DNA of 14,757 nucleotides from an uncultured Bacteroidales bacterium (GTDB lineage: Bacteria; Bacteroidota; Bacteroidia; Bacteroidales; Marinilabiliaceae). The DNA lies in contig CALAVC010000256.1 of assembly GCA_937892095.1 (NCBI GenBank), positions 1 to 14,757 on the forward strand. Direction: 5' to 3'. The notes below the pieces were generated by a model. The model saw only the letters and a program-made list of their open reading frames with translations. It did no database searches and had not been told where the DNA came from. The translations under genes were made by a program, and so were the position numbers. Shown piece by piece: positions 1 through 6,356 of this stretch; positions within the stretch are counted from its first letter, which is position 1; the number at the start of each line of letters is the position of its first letter.

Positions 1-210
1 TACATTAAATTCAGATGGATAATTATGCCATTTGACTATTATAATATCACTGAATTCAAGTATTAATGATTGTAATGATAATTCTAAATCTTTTTCTTTA
101 TTAGGATAATCTATTAGATTCAAATGAACATATAAACCATTTAAAGGTTTTGTTTGATTAACTAATAAATTAAATAAAACTATTTCTTTATATGGATTAT
201 CTTTACTTAT
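1..210 (-). CDS. Low-GC partial ORF of unknown function, truncated at both ends
   Basis: I do not recognise this protein. Reading the minus strand from about base 210 to base 1 gives some 70 codons without a stop, in sequence that is only about 20% GC (39 G/C in bases 1-200). At that composition a random frame should meet a stop roughly every ten codons, so real coding sequence is likely. The translation is rich in Leu, Ile, Asn and Lys, with stretches such as NPYKEIVLFNLLVNQ and SDIIIVKWHNYPSEFNV, and uses almost only A/T-ending codons, unlike every other gene here. It has no start (it runs into secY antisense sequence) and no stop (it leaves the window at base 1). A shorter plus-strand frame (bases 1-66) is also open but ends in TAA. 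The source could be a Mollicute-like bacterium, a phage, or an AT-rich eukaryote; the sequence does not decide. Confidence 0.45.
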   Translation of the reverse strand, partial: MSKDNPYKEIVLFNLLVNQTKPLNGLYVHLNLIDYPNKEKDLELSLQSLILEFSDIIIVKWHNYPSEFNV

Positions 211-213
211 TTC
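195..213. other. Abrupt composition junction inside secY
   Basis: To the right of about base 202, the plus strand encodes conserved SecY sequence (TYFYTAI, then NPQQMADEMK). To the left, the same frame stays open only back to base 178, loses resemblance to SecY, and meets TAA at 175-177. GC content jumps from about 20% to typical Bacteroidota values across these few bases. I see no insertion-sequence ends, target-site duplication or att-like repeat at the boundary. The exact breakpoint cannot be fixed because both sides are A/T-rich here. Confidence 0.7.
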
Positions 214-576
214 TATACGGCTATCATCATCAATCCACAACAGATGGCCGATGAAATGAAGAAAAATAACGGTTTTATACCAGGTGTTAAGCCAGGCAAG
301 CCTACCGCAGAATACATCGATACTGTTATGTCTCGCATAACACTCCCAGGCTCTTTTATGTTGGCTATTGTTGCAATTTTGCCCGCATTTGCCACTATCG
401 CTGGTGTCGATGCATCCTTTGCTCAGTTCTATGGCGGAACATCCCTACTCATTCTTGTTGGCGTCGTCCTCGATACCCTTCAACAGATTGAAAGCTACCT
501 CCTTATGAGACACTATGATGGTCTTATGAAGTCTGGTCGCATTATGGGTCGTTCTTTTGGTGCTGCAATTAGGTAA
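202..576 (+). CDS. secY: SecY protein translocase subunit, C-terminal fragment (5' end missing)
   Basis: SecY is the channel-forming inner-membrane subunit of the SecYEG translocon. Only about 125 residues remain of a protein that normally has about 440-450. They cover the end of a transmembrane helix (TYFYTAI), the cytoplasmic loop (NPQQMADEMKKNNGFIPGVK) that approaches the ribosome and SecA, and the last helix with the C-terminal tail (GGTSLLILVGVVLDTLQQIE, then LLMRHYDGL). These are diagnostic for Bacteroidota SecY. The Met at 244 is internal and is not a start. The 5' end is lost at the composition junction near 195-213. As drawn the gene could not make a working translocon, which argues for an assembly chimera or a rearranged duplicate. 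The next gene is infA; the map gene often found between them in Bacteroidales is absent. Confidence 0.93.
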   Translation, partial: FTYFYTAIIINPQQMADEMKKNNGFIPGVKPGKPTAEYIDTVMSRITLPGSFMLAIVAILPAFATIAGVDASFAQFYGGTSLLILVGVVLDTLQQIESYLLMRHYDGLMKSGRIMGRSFGAAIR

Positions 577-583
577 ATCATAT

Positions 584-645
584 ATTCTCTCTGCCAATTA
601 TATATAACAAAATATATCGCTTTTGACAGAGAGAATTTTATTTTC
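584..645 (+). terminator. Terminator-like hairpin after secY
   Basis: A perfect 10-bp inverted repeat (ATTCTCTCTG at 584-593 and CAGAGAGAAT at 627-636) encloses a 33-nt loop. That loop can itself fold through ATATAT at 600-605 and 612-617. A T-rich run follows the right arm (TTTATTTTCC). It sits 7 nt after the secY stop and just before the infA promoter, as expected of a terminator separating the two transcription units. The long loop makes it less certain than the other terminators in this window. Confidence 0.6.
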
Positions 646-646
646 C

Positions 647-677
647 TTTGAAAAATAAGAGGTAAATATTACTTTTG
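647..677 (+). promoter_or_regulatory. Bacteroidota-type promoter for the infA-rplQ operon
   Basis: TTTG at 647-650 and TACTTTTG at 670-677 match the -33 TTTG and -7 TAnnTTTG elements of Bacteroidota promoters exactly, with a 19-bp spacer. Transcription would start near 682-685, giving a leader of only about 12-15 nt before the infA ATG at 697. No Shine-Dalgarno-like sequence is seen. Confidence 0.8.
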
Positions 678-696
678 CAGTCGAATATATATCCCT

Positions 697-915
697 ATGC
701 CTAAACAATCCTCCATAGAACAAGACGGAGTAATAAAAGAAGCCTTGTCAAATGCCATGTTTCGAGTAGAACTCGAAAATGGTCATATTCTTACCGCACA
801 CATCAGTGGTAAGATGAGGCTTAATTACATTAAAATTCTTCCTGGAGATAAAGTAAAGGTTGAAATATCTCCCTACGACCTTACGAAAGGACGAATTTCC
901 TATCGTTATAAATAA
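697..915 (+). CDS. infA: Translation initiation factor IF-1
   Basis: IF-1 binds the A site of the 30S subunit during initiation and helps IF-2 and IF-3 select the initiator tRNA. The product is 72 residues, the standard length, and forms a single S1-like OB fold. Recognisable segments are GVIKEALSNAMFRVELENGH, the AHISGKMRLNYIKILPGDKV core, and the C-terminal SPYDLTKGRISYRYK. The start is the first ATG after the promoter at 647-677. The gene is first in the ribosomal-protein operon and is followed 10 nt later by rpmJ. The N-terminus reads MPKQ instead of the common MAKQ, which is unremarkable. Confidence 0.97.
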   Translation: MPKQSSIEQDGVIKEALSNAMFRVELENGHILTAHISGKMRLNYIKILPGDKVKVEISPYDLTKGRISYRYK

Positions 916-925
916 TTTCATTCCG

Positions 926-1042
926 ATGAAAGTAAGAGCATCCATCAAAAAAAGAACAGCTGACTGCAAAATCGTCAGCCGTAAGGGACGCTTGTATGTT
1001 ATTTGCAAGAAGAACCCTAAACTAAAACAACGTCAAGGTTAA
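926..1042 (+). CDS. rpmJ: 50S ribosomal protein L36
   Basis: L36 is the smallest large-subunit protein and sits in the 23S rRNA core near the GTPase-centre side. It is 38 residues: MKVRASIKKR at the N-terminus and the invariant KQRQG at the end. The start is the ATG at 926; a longer in-frame start at 860 would add 22 non-homologous residues overlapping infA and was not used. In zinc-binding L36 the ligands are Cys11, Cys14, Cys27 and His33. Here position 11 is Thr and position 33 is Leu, while Cys14 and Cys27 remain, so a complete four-ligand site is not present. It lies between infA and rpsM, the usual order. Confidence 0.96.
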   Translation: MKVRASIKKRTADCKIVSRKGRLYVICKKNPKLKQRQG

Positions 1043-1048
1043 CAAATT

Positions 1049-1426
1049 ATGGCAAGAATCGCTGGAGTCGATGTCCCGTCTAACAAAATCGGTGATGTCG
1101 CATTGACCTACATTTTCGGTATTGGTCGGAGCACCGCTGCTAAAATTCTCGAGAAGGCCGGTATTGACCGAAATGTAAAAGTATCTGATTGGACAGATGC
1201 CCAAATTCAGGCAGTTCGCGAAATTATTGGTGCCAACTACAAGGTTGAAGGTGAGTTGCGTTCCGAAATCCAACTCAACATCAAGCGACTGATGGATATC
1301 GGTTGCTATCGTGGTATACGCCACCGCCTCGGTCTACCCGTTCGTGGTCAGTCTACTAAAAACAACGCTCGTACTCGCAAGGGTAAGAAGAAGACCGTCG
1401 CTAACAAGAAGAAGGCTACTAAATAA
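1049..1426 (+). CDS. rpsM: 30S ribosomal protein S13
   Basis: S13 lies in the head of the small subunit, contacts the P-site tRNA and forms bridge B1 with the large subunit. The 125-residue product begins MARIAGVDVP, has the helix-two-turn-helix region (LTYIFGIGRSTAAKILEKAG), the conserved GCYRGIRHRLGLPVRGQ segment near residues 86-102, and a basic KNNARTRKGKKK tail that reaches the tRNAs. The ATG at 1049 lies 6 nt after the rpmJ stop. rpsK follows 7 nt downstream, consistent with one transcript. Confidence 0.98.
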   Translation: MARIAGVDVPSNKIGDVALTYIFGIGRSTAAKILEKAGIDRNVKVSDWTDAQIQAVREIIGANYKVEGELRSEIQLNIKRLMDIGCYRGIRHRLGLPVRGQSTKNNARTRKGKKKTVANKKKATK

Positions 1427-1433
1427 TTGAAAC

Positions 1434-1823
1434 ATGGCTAAGAAAGTAGGTGCACAGAAAAAGAGAGTAGTCAAGGTTGAAGCTCAAGGTGAAGCTCACA
1501 TACACTCTTCTTTCAATAACATCATCGTTACTCTTACCAACACCGCAGGTCAGGCTATCTCTTGGTCTAGCGCAGGTAAGATGAACTTCAAGGGGTCTAA
1601 AAAGAATACCCCCTATGCTGCTCAAACTGCAGCTGCAGACTGCGCTAAGGTAGCTTTTGACCTTGGTCTGCGCAAAGTCAAAGTCTATGTAAAGGGTCCA
1701 GGTAATGGTCGTGAGTCTGCCATCCGCGCCATCAATGCGGCAGGTATTGAGGTAACAGAGATTGTCGATGTTACTCCACTTCCTCACAATGGTTGCCGCC
1801 CCCCAAAACGTCGCAAAGTTTAA
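1434..1823 (+). CDS. rpsK: 30S ribosomal protein S11
   Basis: S11 is located on the platform of the small subunit, near the E site and the 3' end of 16S rRNA. The 129-residue protein has a basic N-terminal arm (KKVGAQKKRVVKVEAQG), the core AHIHSSFNNIIVTLTNTAGQ, the central GSKKNTPYAAQTAA region, and the family-typical end HNGCRPPKRRKV. The length matches bacterial S11. The spacer to rpsD is 128 nt, much longer than the other gaps in this operon (see the entry at 1824-1951). Confidence 0.98.
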   Translation: MAKKVGAQKKRVVKVEAQGEAHIHSSFNNIIVTLTNTAGQAISWSSAGKMNFKGSKKNTPYAAQTAAADCAKVAFDLGLRKVKVYVKGPGNGRESAIRAINAAGIEVTEIVDVTPLPHNGCRPPKRRKV

Positions 1824-1951
1824 TTCATCATTTATCTAACAGAGATTTTTTGATTTGAATTTTGAATAATGAATGATTATATGATTCTTTCTATAATCTA
1901 ACGGCTGCCATATTCATCATTTGAAATCAAATTTTTAAGTCAAAATCATCA
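1824..1951 (+). promoter_or_regulatory. 128-nt rpsK-rpsD spacer; candidate leader for rpsD-rpoA-rplQ
   Basis: This A/T-rich spacer breaks an otherwise tight operon whose other gaps are 5-10 nt. It carries an 11-nt direct repeat (ATTCATCATTT at 1823-1833 and 1912-1922). It also carries an imperfect inverted relationship between the T-rich left part (TTTGATTTGAATTTTGAA, about 1848-1865) and the right part (TTGAAATCAAATTT, about 1921-1934), which could close a long stem around the middle of the spacer. A weak promoter-like GAATTTTG (1857-1864, one mismatch to TAnnTTTG) lacks a -33 partner. S4 is an autoregulator in other bacteria, so a translational control element is plausible but is inferred from position only. 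Confidence 0.35.
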
Positions 1952-2557
1952 ATGGCTAGATTTATCGGTCCTAAGACCAAAATCGCTCGTAAGTTCGGTG
2001 AACCTATCTTTGGTCCTGACAAACGTTTCGAGCACCGTAACTTCCCTCCCGGTCAACACGGACAAAACCGTCATGGCAAACTTAGTGAATACGGTCAGCA
2101 GCTTAAAGAAAAGCAAAAGGCTAAGTATACCTATGGTTTGCTCGAACGTCAATTCCGTATTGTCTACGCTGACGCAAAGCGTAGCAAGGGTGTAACTGGT
2201 GAAGTCCTCTTGAGTCTTCTCGAGTCTCGTCTTGACAATGTCGTCTATCGTCTTGGAATTGCTCCAACACGTGCTGCAGCTCGTCAGCTTGTCGGTCACA
2301 AGCACATCGTTGTCGATGGTCAGGTTGTCAACATTCCTTCTTACCGTCTCAAACCCGGTCAAGTTGTTGGTGTACGCGAGCGTAGCAAGTCTCTCGAAGT
2401 AATCACAGACTCTCTCGCTTCTCATTCCGCTTCCAAGTACGGATGGCTTCAATGGGATGCTAACACCCTCTCTGGCACGTTCCTCAACTTGCCTGCTCGT
2501 GCTGACATCCCTGAAAATATCAAGGAGCAGTTGATTGTAGATTTGTACTCTAAATAA
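1952..2557 (+). CDS. rpsD: 30S ribosomal protein S4
   Basis: S4 is a primary 16S rRNA-binding assembly protein at the five-way junction of the 30S body and helps control decoding accuracy. The 201-residue product begins MARFIGPKTKIARKFGEP and continues with RNFPPGQHGQNRHGKLSEYG. It has the S4 RNA-binding domain around residues 91-155 (LLESRLDNVVYRLGIAPTRA, then VGHKHIVVDGQVVNIPSYRL). The cysteine zinc motif found in some S4 N-termini is absent. The ATG at 1952 follows the unusually long 128-nt spacer. rpoA begins 10 nt after the stop. In many bacteria S4 represses its own operon; nothing here proves that. Confidence 0.98.
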   Translation: MARFIGPKTKIARKFGEPIFGPDKRFEHRNFPPGQHGQNRHGKLSEYGQQLKEKQKAKYTYGLLERQFRIVYADAKRSKGVTGEVLLSLLESRLDNVVYRLGIAPTRAAARQLVGHKHIVVDGQVVNIPSYRLKPGQVVGVRERSKSLEVITDSLASHSASKYGWLQWDANTLSGTFLNLPARADIPENIKEQLIVDLYSK

Positions 2558-2567
2558 AATTATTCTT

Positions 2568-3560
2568 ATGGCAATTTTAGCTTTCCAAAAACCAGAAAAA
2601 GTCATAATGCTCGAGAGCGACAACAAATTCGGTCGTTTCGAATTTCGCCCTCTCGAACCGGGTTATGGCATTACCATTGGAAATGCCTTAAGAAGAATTT
2701 TGATAAACTCACTTGAAGGTTTCGCCATAACGTCCATCAAAATTGATGGCGTCCAACATGAGTTCGCTACCATCCCCGGAGTCATTGACGACGTGCAGCA
2801 GATTATTCTTAATCTCAAGCAAGTCCGTTTCCGTCAACTCACTCCTGGCACCGACCTCGAACAGGTTACAGTACACATCTCGGGTCAGTCACAAATCAAG
2901 GCTGGCGATTTCAATAAGTTCTCGCATGCTTTTGAAGTCCTTAATCCCGACCTCGTAATCTGCAACCTCAATACCGATGTCAATTTCAACATGGTTCTGA
3001 CCATAAGCAAAGGACGCGGTTATGTTCGTGCTGATGAGCAAGTGCTCGACACCACCGATGTTAACGTTCTCGCTATTGACTCTATCTATACTCCAATTGT
3101 CAACGTTAAGTGTGCTGTCGACAACTTCCGTGTTGCAGACCGTACTGACTATGAGAAGTTGACGATAGAGATAACGACTGATGGCTCTATTCAGCCAAAA
3201 GATGCCCTCAAAGAAGCTGCCAAAATACTCATCTATCACTTTATGCTTTTCTCCGACGAGAAGATCACCGTTGATGAAAGCGAAAAGTCTGTTGGTGATG
3301 AATTTGACGAAGAAGTTCTTCGCATGCGCCAGCTCCTTCGCACCCGTTTGTCCGAAATGGATCTTTCGGTTCGTGCACTCAACTGCCTCAAGGCAGCCGA
3401 TGTCGAAACCCTCGCTGAATTGGTTACCTATAGCCGAAACGACCTCTTGAAGTTCCGCAATTTCGGTAAGAAGTCTCTCACCGAACTCGACGACCTTCTT
3501 GCTAACCTTGGTCTTACTTTTGGCATGGACGTAGCCAAGTATAAACTCGATAAAGATTAA
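2568..3560 (+). CDS. rpoA: DNA-directed RNA polymerase subunit alpha
   Basis: The alpha subunit dimerises to nucleate RNA polymerase assembly, and its C-terminal domain contacts promoter DNA and activators. The product is 330 residues, full length. The N-terminal domain shows GRFEFRPLEPGYGITIGNAL and the RR pair at residues 42-43, which lies in the conserved dimerisation and assembly region, then EFATIPGV. A flexible acidic linker (around DESEKSVGDEFDEE) leads to the C-terminal domain from about residue 265, with the helix-hairpin-helix sequences LKAADVETLAELV and FRNFGKKSLTELDDLLANLG. It lies between rpsD and rplQ, with a 5-nt gap to rplQ. No truncation or unusual residue was noticed. Confidence 0.98.
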   Translation: MAILAFQKPEKVIMLESDNKFGRFEFRPLEPGYGITIGNALRRILINSLEGFAITSIKIDGVQHEFATIPGVIDDVQQIILNLKQVRFRQLTPGTDLEQVTVHISGQSQIKAGDFNKFSHAFEVLNPDLVICNLNTDVNFNMVLTISKGRGYVRADEQVLDTTDVNVLAIDSIYTPIVNVKCAVDNFRVADRTDYEKLTIEITTDGSIQPKDALKEAAKILIYHFMLFSDEKITVDESEKSVGDEFDEEVLRMRQLLRTRLSEMDLSVRALNCLKAADVETLAELVTYSRNDLLKFRNFGKKSLTELDDLLANLGLTFGMDVAKYKLDKD

Positions 3561-3565
3561 TCTCG

Positions 3566-4042
3566 ATGAGACATAATAAGAAAATCAACCACCTTGGTAG
3601 GACAAGTTCGCACCGCAAAGCAATGCTTGCCAATATGGCTTGTTCGCTTATTATCCACAAAAGGATAAAAACAACACTCGCCAAGGCTAAGGCTCTTCGC
3701 ACATACATTGAGCCTCTCATAACCAAGACCAAAGGTCTGCAGACTGTAGACGACAAGCGCACTGCTCAACGTACGGTATTCAGCTACCTTCAGAATAATT
3801 CTGCCGTTAAGGAACTCTTTACCGAAATAGGTGAAAAAGTTGCTTCACGTCCTGGTGGCTACACTCGTATACTCAAACTCGGTTCTCGTCTTGGCGATGC
3901 TGCCGACGTTTGCTACATCGAACTCGTCGACTACAACGCAAACATGCTCGGCGAAGTCAAGAAGGAAGGCGAAAAGAAACGCACTCGTCGTAGCCGTTCT
4001 AAGAAAGCTGAGGCTGCTGAAGTTGCTCCCGCAGCAGAATAG
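3566..4042 (+). CDS. rplQ: 50S ribosomal protein L17 with charged C-terminal tail
   Basis: L17 lies near the exit of the peptide tunnel on the large subunit. The 158-residue product opens with the signature MRHNKKINHLGRTSSHRKAM, has the IIHKRIKTTLAKAKALR segment, and ends its core around residue 127 (RLGDAADVCYIELVDYN). After the core comes a tail of about 30 residues that is first strongly basic (KKRTRRSRSKK) and then Ala/Glu-rich (AEAAEVAPAAE). Tails of this sort are common on Bacteroidota L17 and are probably disordered. It is the last gene of the operon and is followed by a strong terminator at 4088-4134. Confidence 0.97.
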   Translation: MRHNKKINHLGRTSSHRKAMLANMACSLIIHKRIKTTLAKAKALRTYIEPLITKTKGLQTVDDKRTAQRTVFSYLQNNSAVKELFTEIGEKVASRPGGYTRILKLGSRLGDAADVCYIELVDYNANMLGEVKKEGEKKRTRRSRSKKAEAAEVAPAAE

Positions 4043-4087
4043 TTCTTTGCTTAATAAGTTGATTTGCACGTTCGCAATTCAAGATAT

Positions 4088-4134
4088 AAGGGTAGTGGTT
4101 TTTAACCGCTACCCTTTATTTTTTGCCTTTTTTT
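4088..4134 (+). terminator. Rho-independent terminator of the ribosomal-protein operon
   Basis: Thirteen base pairs form between 4088-4100 (AAGGGTAGTGGTT) and 4104-4116 (AACCGCTACCCTT), with one T-G wobble and a TTT loop, followed by a T-rich tract (TATTTTTTGCCTTTTTTT). This is the strongest terminator in the window. Its T tract ends only 16 nt before the next start codon at 4151. Confidence 0.92.
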
Positions 4135-4150
4135 AGCTTACTTTGTTTCT

Positions 4151-5020
4151 ATGTTTCGCTACGGTTTGCAACAGATATTTTGCACCATTATTTTCGCTCT
4201 ATTGCTCGTGTCGTGTAGTAAGAACGAGCCATCTGATCTACCCATCGTTTCCGTTGGTAATGAGGTCCTTACGCGTTCTGCATTGCTTTCAGTCATACCA
4301 TACGCAGCTTCTGCCGAAGATAGCTCGGTTTATGCTGACGATTTTGTACGCTCGTGGGTTCGTCGCCAAGTAATGCTACGTAGGGCTGAAAAAAATCTTT
4401 CTTCCGAAATAGAAAGCATCGATAAGGCTGTAGAAGAGTATCGTGCATCTCTTCTTATCGAAACCTACCAAATGCGAATGGTCGACCAAAAGTTTAATCC
4501 CAAAATCTCGCGAGGTGAAATAGAAAACTATTACTCCGAGATGAAGGAAAATTTTATTCTTCGGGATCACATTGTTAAGGGTGTGTATGCCGTCATACCC
4601 ACCGAAGCTTCAGACTTACCATCTTTTGTCAAATTGCTTTCGTCTTTTAAAGACGAAAGTTCTATCAATATTGAGCAGTATCTCTACAAATACTCTTCGA
4701 ACTACAAACTTTTTACAGATAATTGGCAGCAACTCAGTTCTATTCGAAAATTTTTCCCTGCTAACTCAATCTCCGACGATCTTCGTGTACTACGTAGCAA
4801 TAAGTTAATAGACGTAACTTACGAGGGTAATCGATACCTCCTCAAAATAACAGACATACAACAATCAGGCACTATTGCTCCGCTCGAAGCAGTCAGTCAA
4901 GATATATATAACGTCCTTCTCGGTAAGAAAAAATTAGAGTTTCTTTCATCGCTCTCCGATGGGCTTTACGACGAAGCCGTACGCGAAGGTAGCATAATAT
5001 ACTATGAACAGTCCAATTAG
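4151..5020 (+). CDS. SurA/PrsA-like periplasmic chaperone lipoprotein
   Basis: This is probably a periplasmic folding factor anchored by lipid. The N-terminus has a hydrophobic stretch ending in a lipobox (LLLVSC, Cys22), so a mature lipoprotein beginning at Cys22 is expected. Residues about 30-130 form a helical region typical of the SurA/PrsA chaperone module (VSVGNEVLTRSAL, YADDFVRSWVRRQVMLRRAE, KISRGEIENYYSEMKENF). The middle part (about 135-235) sits where a parvulin domain would lie, but it lacks the usual GGDLG and FGxHII-type motifs, so isomerase activity is doubtful. The C-terminal helices follow (APLEAVSQDIYNVLLGKKKL). The start at 4151 puts the signal peptide in place. The gene overlaps the downstream SurA-type gene by 17 nt, indicating translational coupling. 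Related Bacteroides loci are annotated as peptidyl-prolyl isomerases. Confidence 0.8.
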   Translation: MFRYGLQQIFCTIIFALLLVSCSKNEPSDLPIVSVGNEVLTRSALLSVIPYAASAEDSSVYADDFVRSWVRRQVMLRRAEKNLSSEIESIDKAVEEYRASLLIETYQMRMVDQKFNPKISRGEIENYYSEMKENFILRDHIVKGVYAVIPTEASDLPSFVKLLSSFKDESSINIEQYLYKYSSNYKLFTDNWQQLSSIRKFFPANSISDDLRVLRSNKLIDVTYEGNRYLLKITDIQQSGTIAPLEAVSQDIYNVLLGKKKLEFLSSLSDGLYDEAVREGSIIYYEQSN

Positions 5021-6356
5021 ATTCATTAGCACACTTATACTCTCTTTTTCGTCATTAGCCACACTTGCACAAGTAAAACTTGTAGATGAAGTTGTGGCAA
5101 CCGTTGGTGACGACGCTATTCTAAATTCCGATATTGAATATCAATACGGACAGGCAATGATTGAAGGTGTCAACTTCAATGGCGACCTTAAGTGCCATAT
5201 TTTTGAGCAATTACTCGTGCAAAAACTTATGCTAAACCAAGCACTTATAGATAGTGTCGAGGTGAAAAATAGTGAAGTAGCCAGTCAGGTCGATGCTCGT
5301 ATTAACTACTTTATGCAACAAGTCGGTGGGCAGGATAAACTTGAAGAGTACTTTGGCAAACCTATCACACAAATTAAACGCGACCAGACAGATGCTGTGC
5401 GCACTCAGATGATAACGCAGCGCATGCAGTCGCAAATAACCAAGGATGTAAAGGTAACGCCAGCCGACATTAGACGACACTTTGCTTCGATGAGTGAAGA
5501 TAGCTTGCCACTCATACCGACTCAATATGAAATTCAGCAAATAGTCGTATATCCTGAAATAGAACAAGCCGAAATAGACAGGGTTAAAGCACGTCTGCGT
5601 GAATTCCAAAAGCAAGTGGCTGATGGACGCGATTTTGCAACACTTGCCGTACTATACTCTGAAGATCCTGGCTCTGCCACACGCGGTGGCGACCTCGGCT
5701 GGTATTCCAAAGCTGGTTTCGTCCCAGAGTTCTCGGCCGTCGCATTTAATTTGCAAGAAAAGGGTAAGGTGTCTAAAATCGTTGAGACAGAGTTCGGTTT
5801 TCATATAATACAACTTATCGAACGTCGTGGCGACCGAATCAACTGTCGACACATACTCTTGAAACCCAAAGTATCGGCCGATAGCCGAAAAAAAGCCTCG
5901 CAGTTCCTTGATACGCTTTCTGTCCTCATAAAAGAAAAGAAAATATCTTTTGAGGAGGCGGCTGCTCGCTATTCTATGGATAAGGACACGCGCTCTAATG
6001 GTGGTCTCATGATTAATCCTGAAGATGGCACGGTGAAGTTCCAGCTTAGCCAAATACCTGCAGACATAGCCAAGTCTCTTCAAAACCTAAAAGAAGGAGA
6101 ATATTCTAAACCCTTTGCAATGATGGACGAGCGCAAAGGCAAAGAAACATTCCGCATTGTGCGCTTGCGCAAACGTCATGAGCCCCACAGAGCCAACCTA
6201 CACGACGACTACGATATGCTCAAGAACGTCATTGAAGAGCGTAAGCGCAAAGAAACACTCGATGAGTGGATTATGCGTAAGCAACGTGAGTTATACGTCA
6301 ATATTACGCCTGCTTGGCAGGGCTGTGATTTCCAATACAAAGGTTGGGGCAAATGA
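5004..6356 (+). CDS. surA: SurA-type periplasmic peptidyl-prolyl isomerase with two parvulin domains
   Basis: The protein probably helps outer-membrane proteins fold in the periplasm. Of 450 residues, about 1-22 form a Sec signal peptide (hydrophobic core, cleavage likely after LATLAQ). The SurA N-terminal chaperone region follows (DEVVATVGDDAILNSDIE, then LLVQKLMLNQALIDSV). The first parvulin domain, about 172-275, is well kept, with SEDPGSATRGGDLGWYSKAG and FGFHIIQLIERR. The second, about 278-390, has CRHILLKP and SNGGLM but looks more diverged. The C-terminal helix (YDMLKNVIEERKRKETLDEW) completes the SurA chaperone fold. It overlaps the lipoprotein gene by 17 nt at its start and the OstA-like gene by 4 nt (ATGA) at its end, so the three are probably translated as a coupled unit. 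The symbol is by family resemblance. Confidence 0.9.
   Translation: MNSPIRFISTLILSFSSLATLAQVKLVDEVVATVGDDAILNSDIEYQYGQAMIEGVNFNGDLKCHIFEQLLVQKLMLNQALIDSVEVKNSEVASQVDARINYFMQQVGGQDKLEEYFGKPITQIKRDQTDAVRTQMITQRMQSQITKDVKVTPADIRRHFASMSEDSLPLIPTQYEIQQIVVYPEIEQAEIDRVKARLREFQKQVADGRDFATLAVLYSEDPGSATRGGDLGWYSKAGFVPEFSAVAFNLQEKGKVSKIVETEFGFHIIQLIERRGDRINCRHILLKPKVSADSRKKASQFLDTLSVLIKEKKISFEEAAARYSMDKDTRSNGGLMINPEDGTVKFQLSQIPADIAKSLQNLKEGEYSKPFAMMDERKGKETFRIVRLRKRHEPHRANLHDDYDMLKNVIEERKRKETLDEWIMRKQRELYVNITPAWQGCDFQYKGWGK

Noticed and set aside
213..395. 60-codon minus-strand ORF over secY
   Set aside because: It is antisense to conserved SecY sequence and in a different frame from the low-GC fragment.
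1949..2626. 225-codon minus-strand ORF opposite rpsD
   Set aside because: It is the antisense shadow of a certain rpsD and the start of rpoA; the translation has no recognisable domain.
5652..6083. 143-codon minus-strand ORF inside surA
   Set aside because: It is antisense to conserved parvulin domains; the codon pattern follows the plus-strand gene.
6344..6352. TTG start three codons upstream of the OstA-like gene
   Set aside because: The ATG at 6353 overlaps the surA stop as ATGA and is a stronger start.
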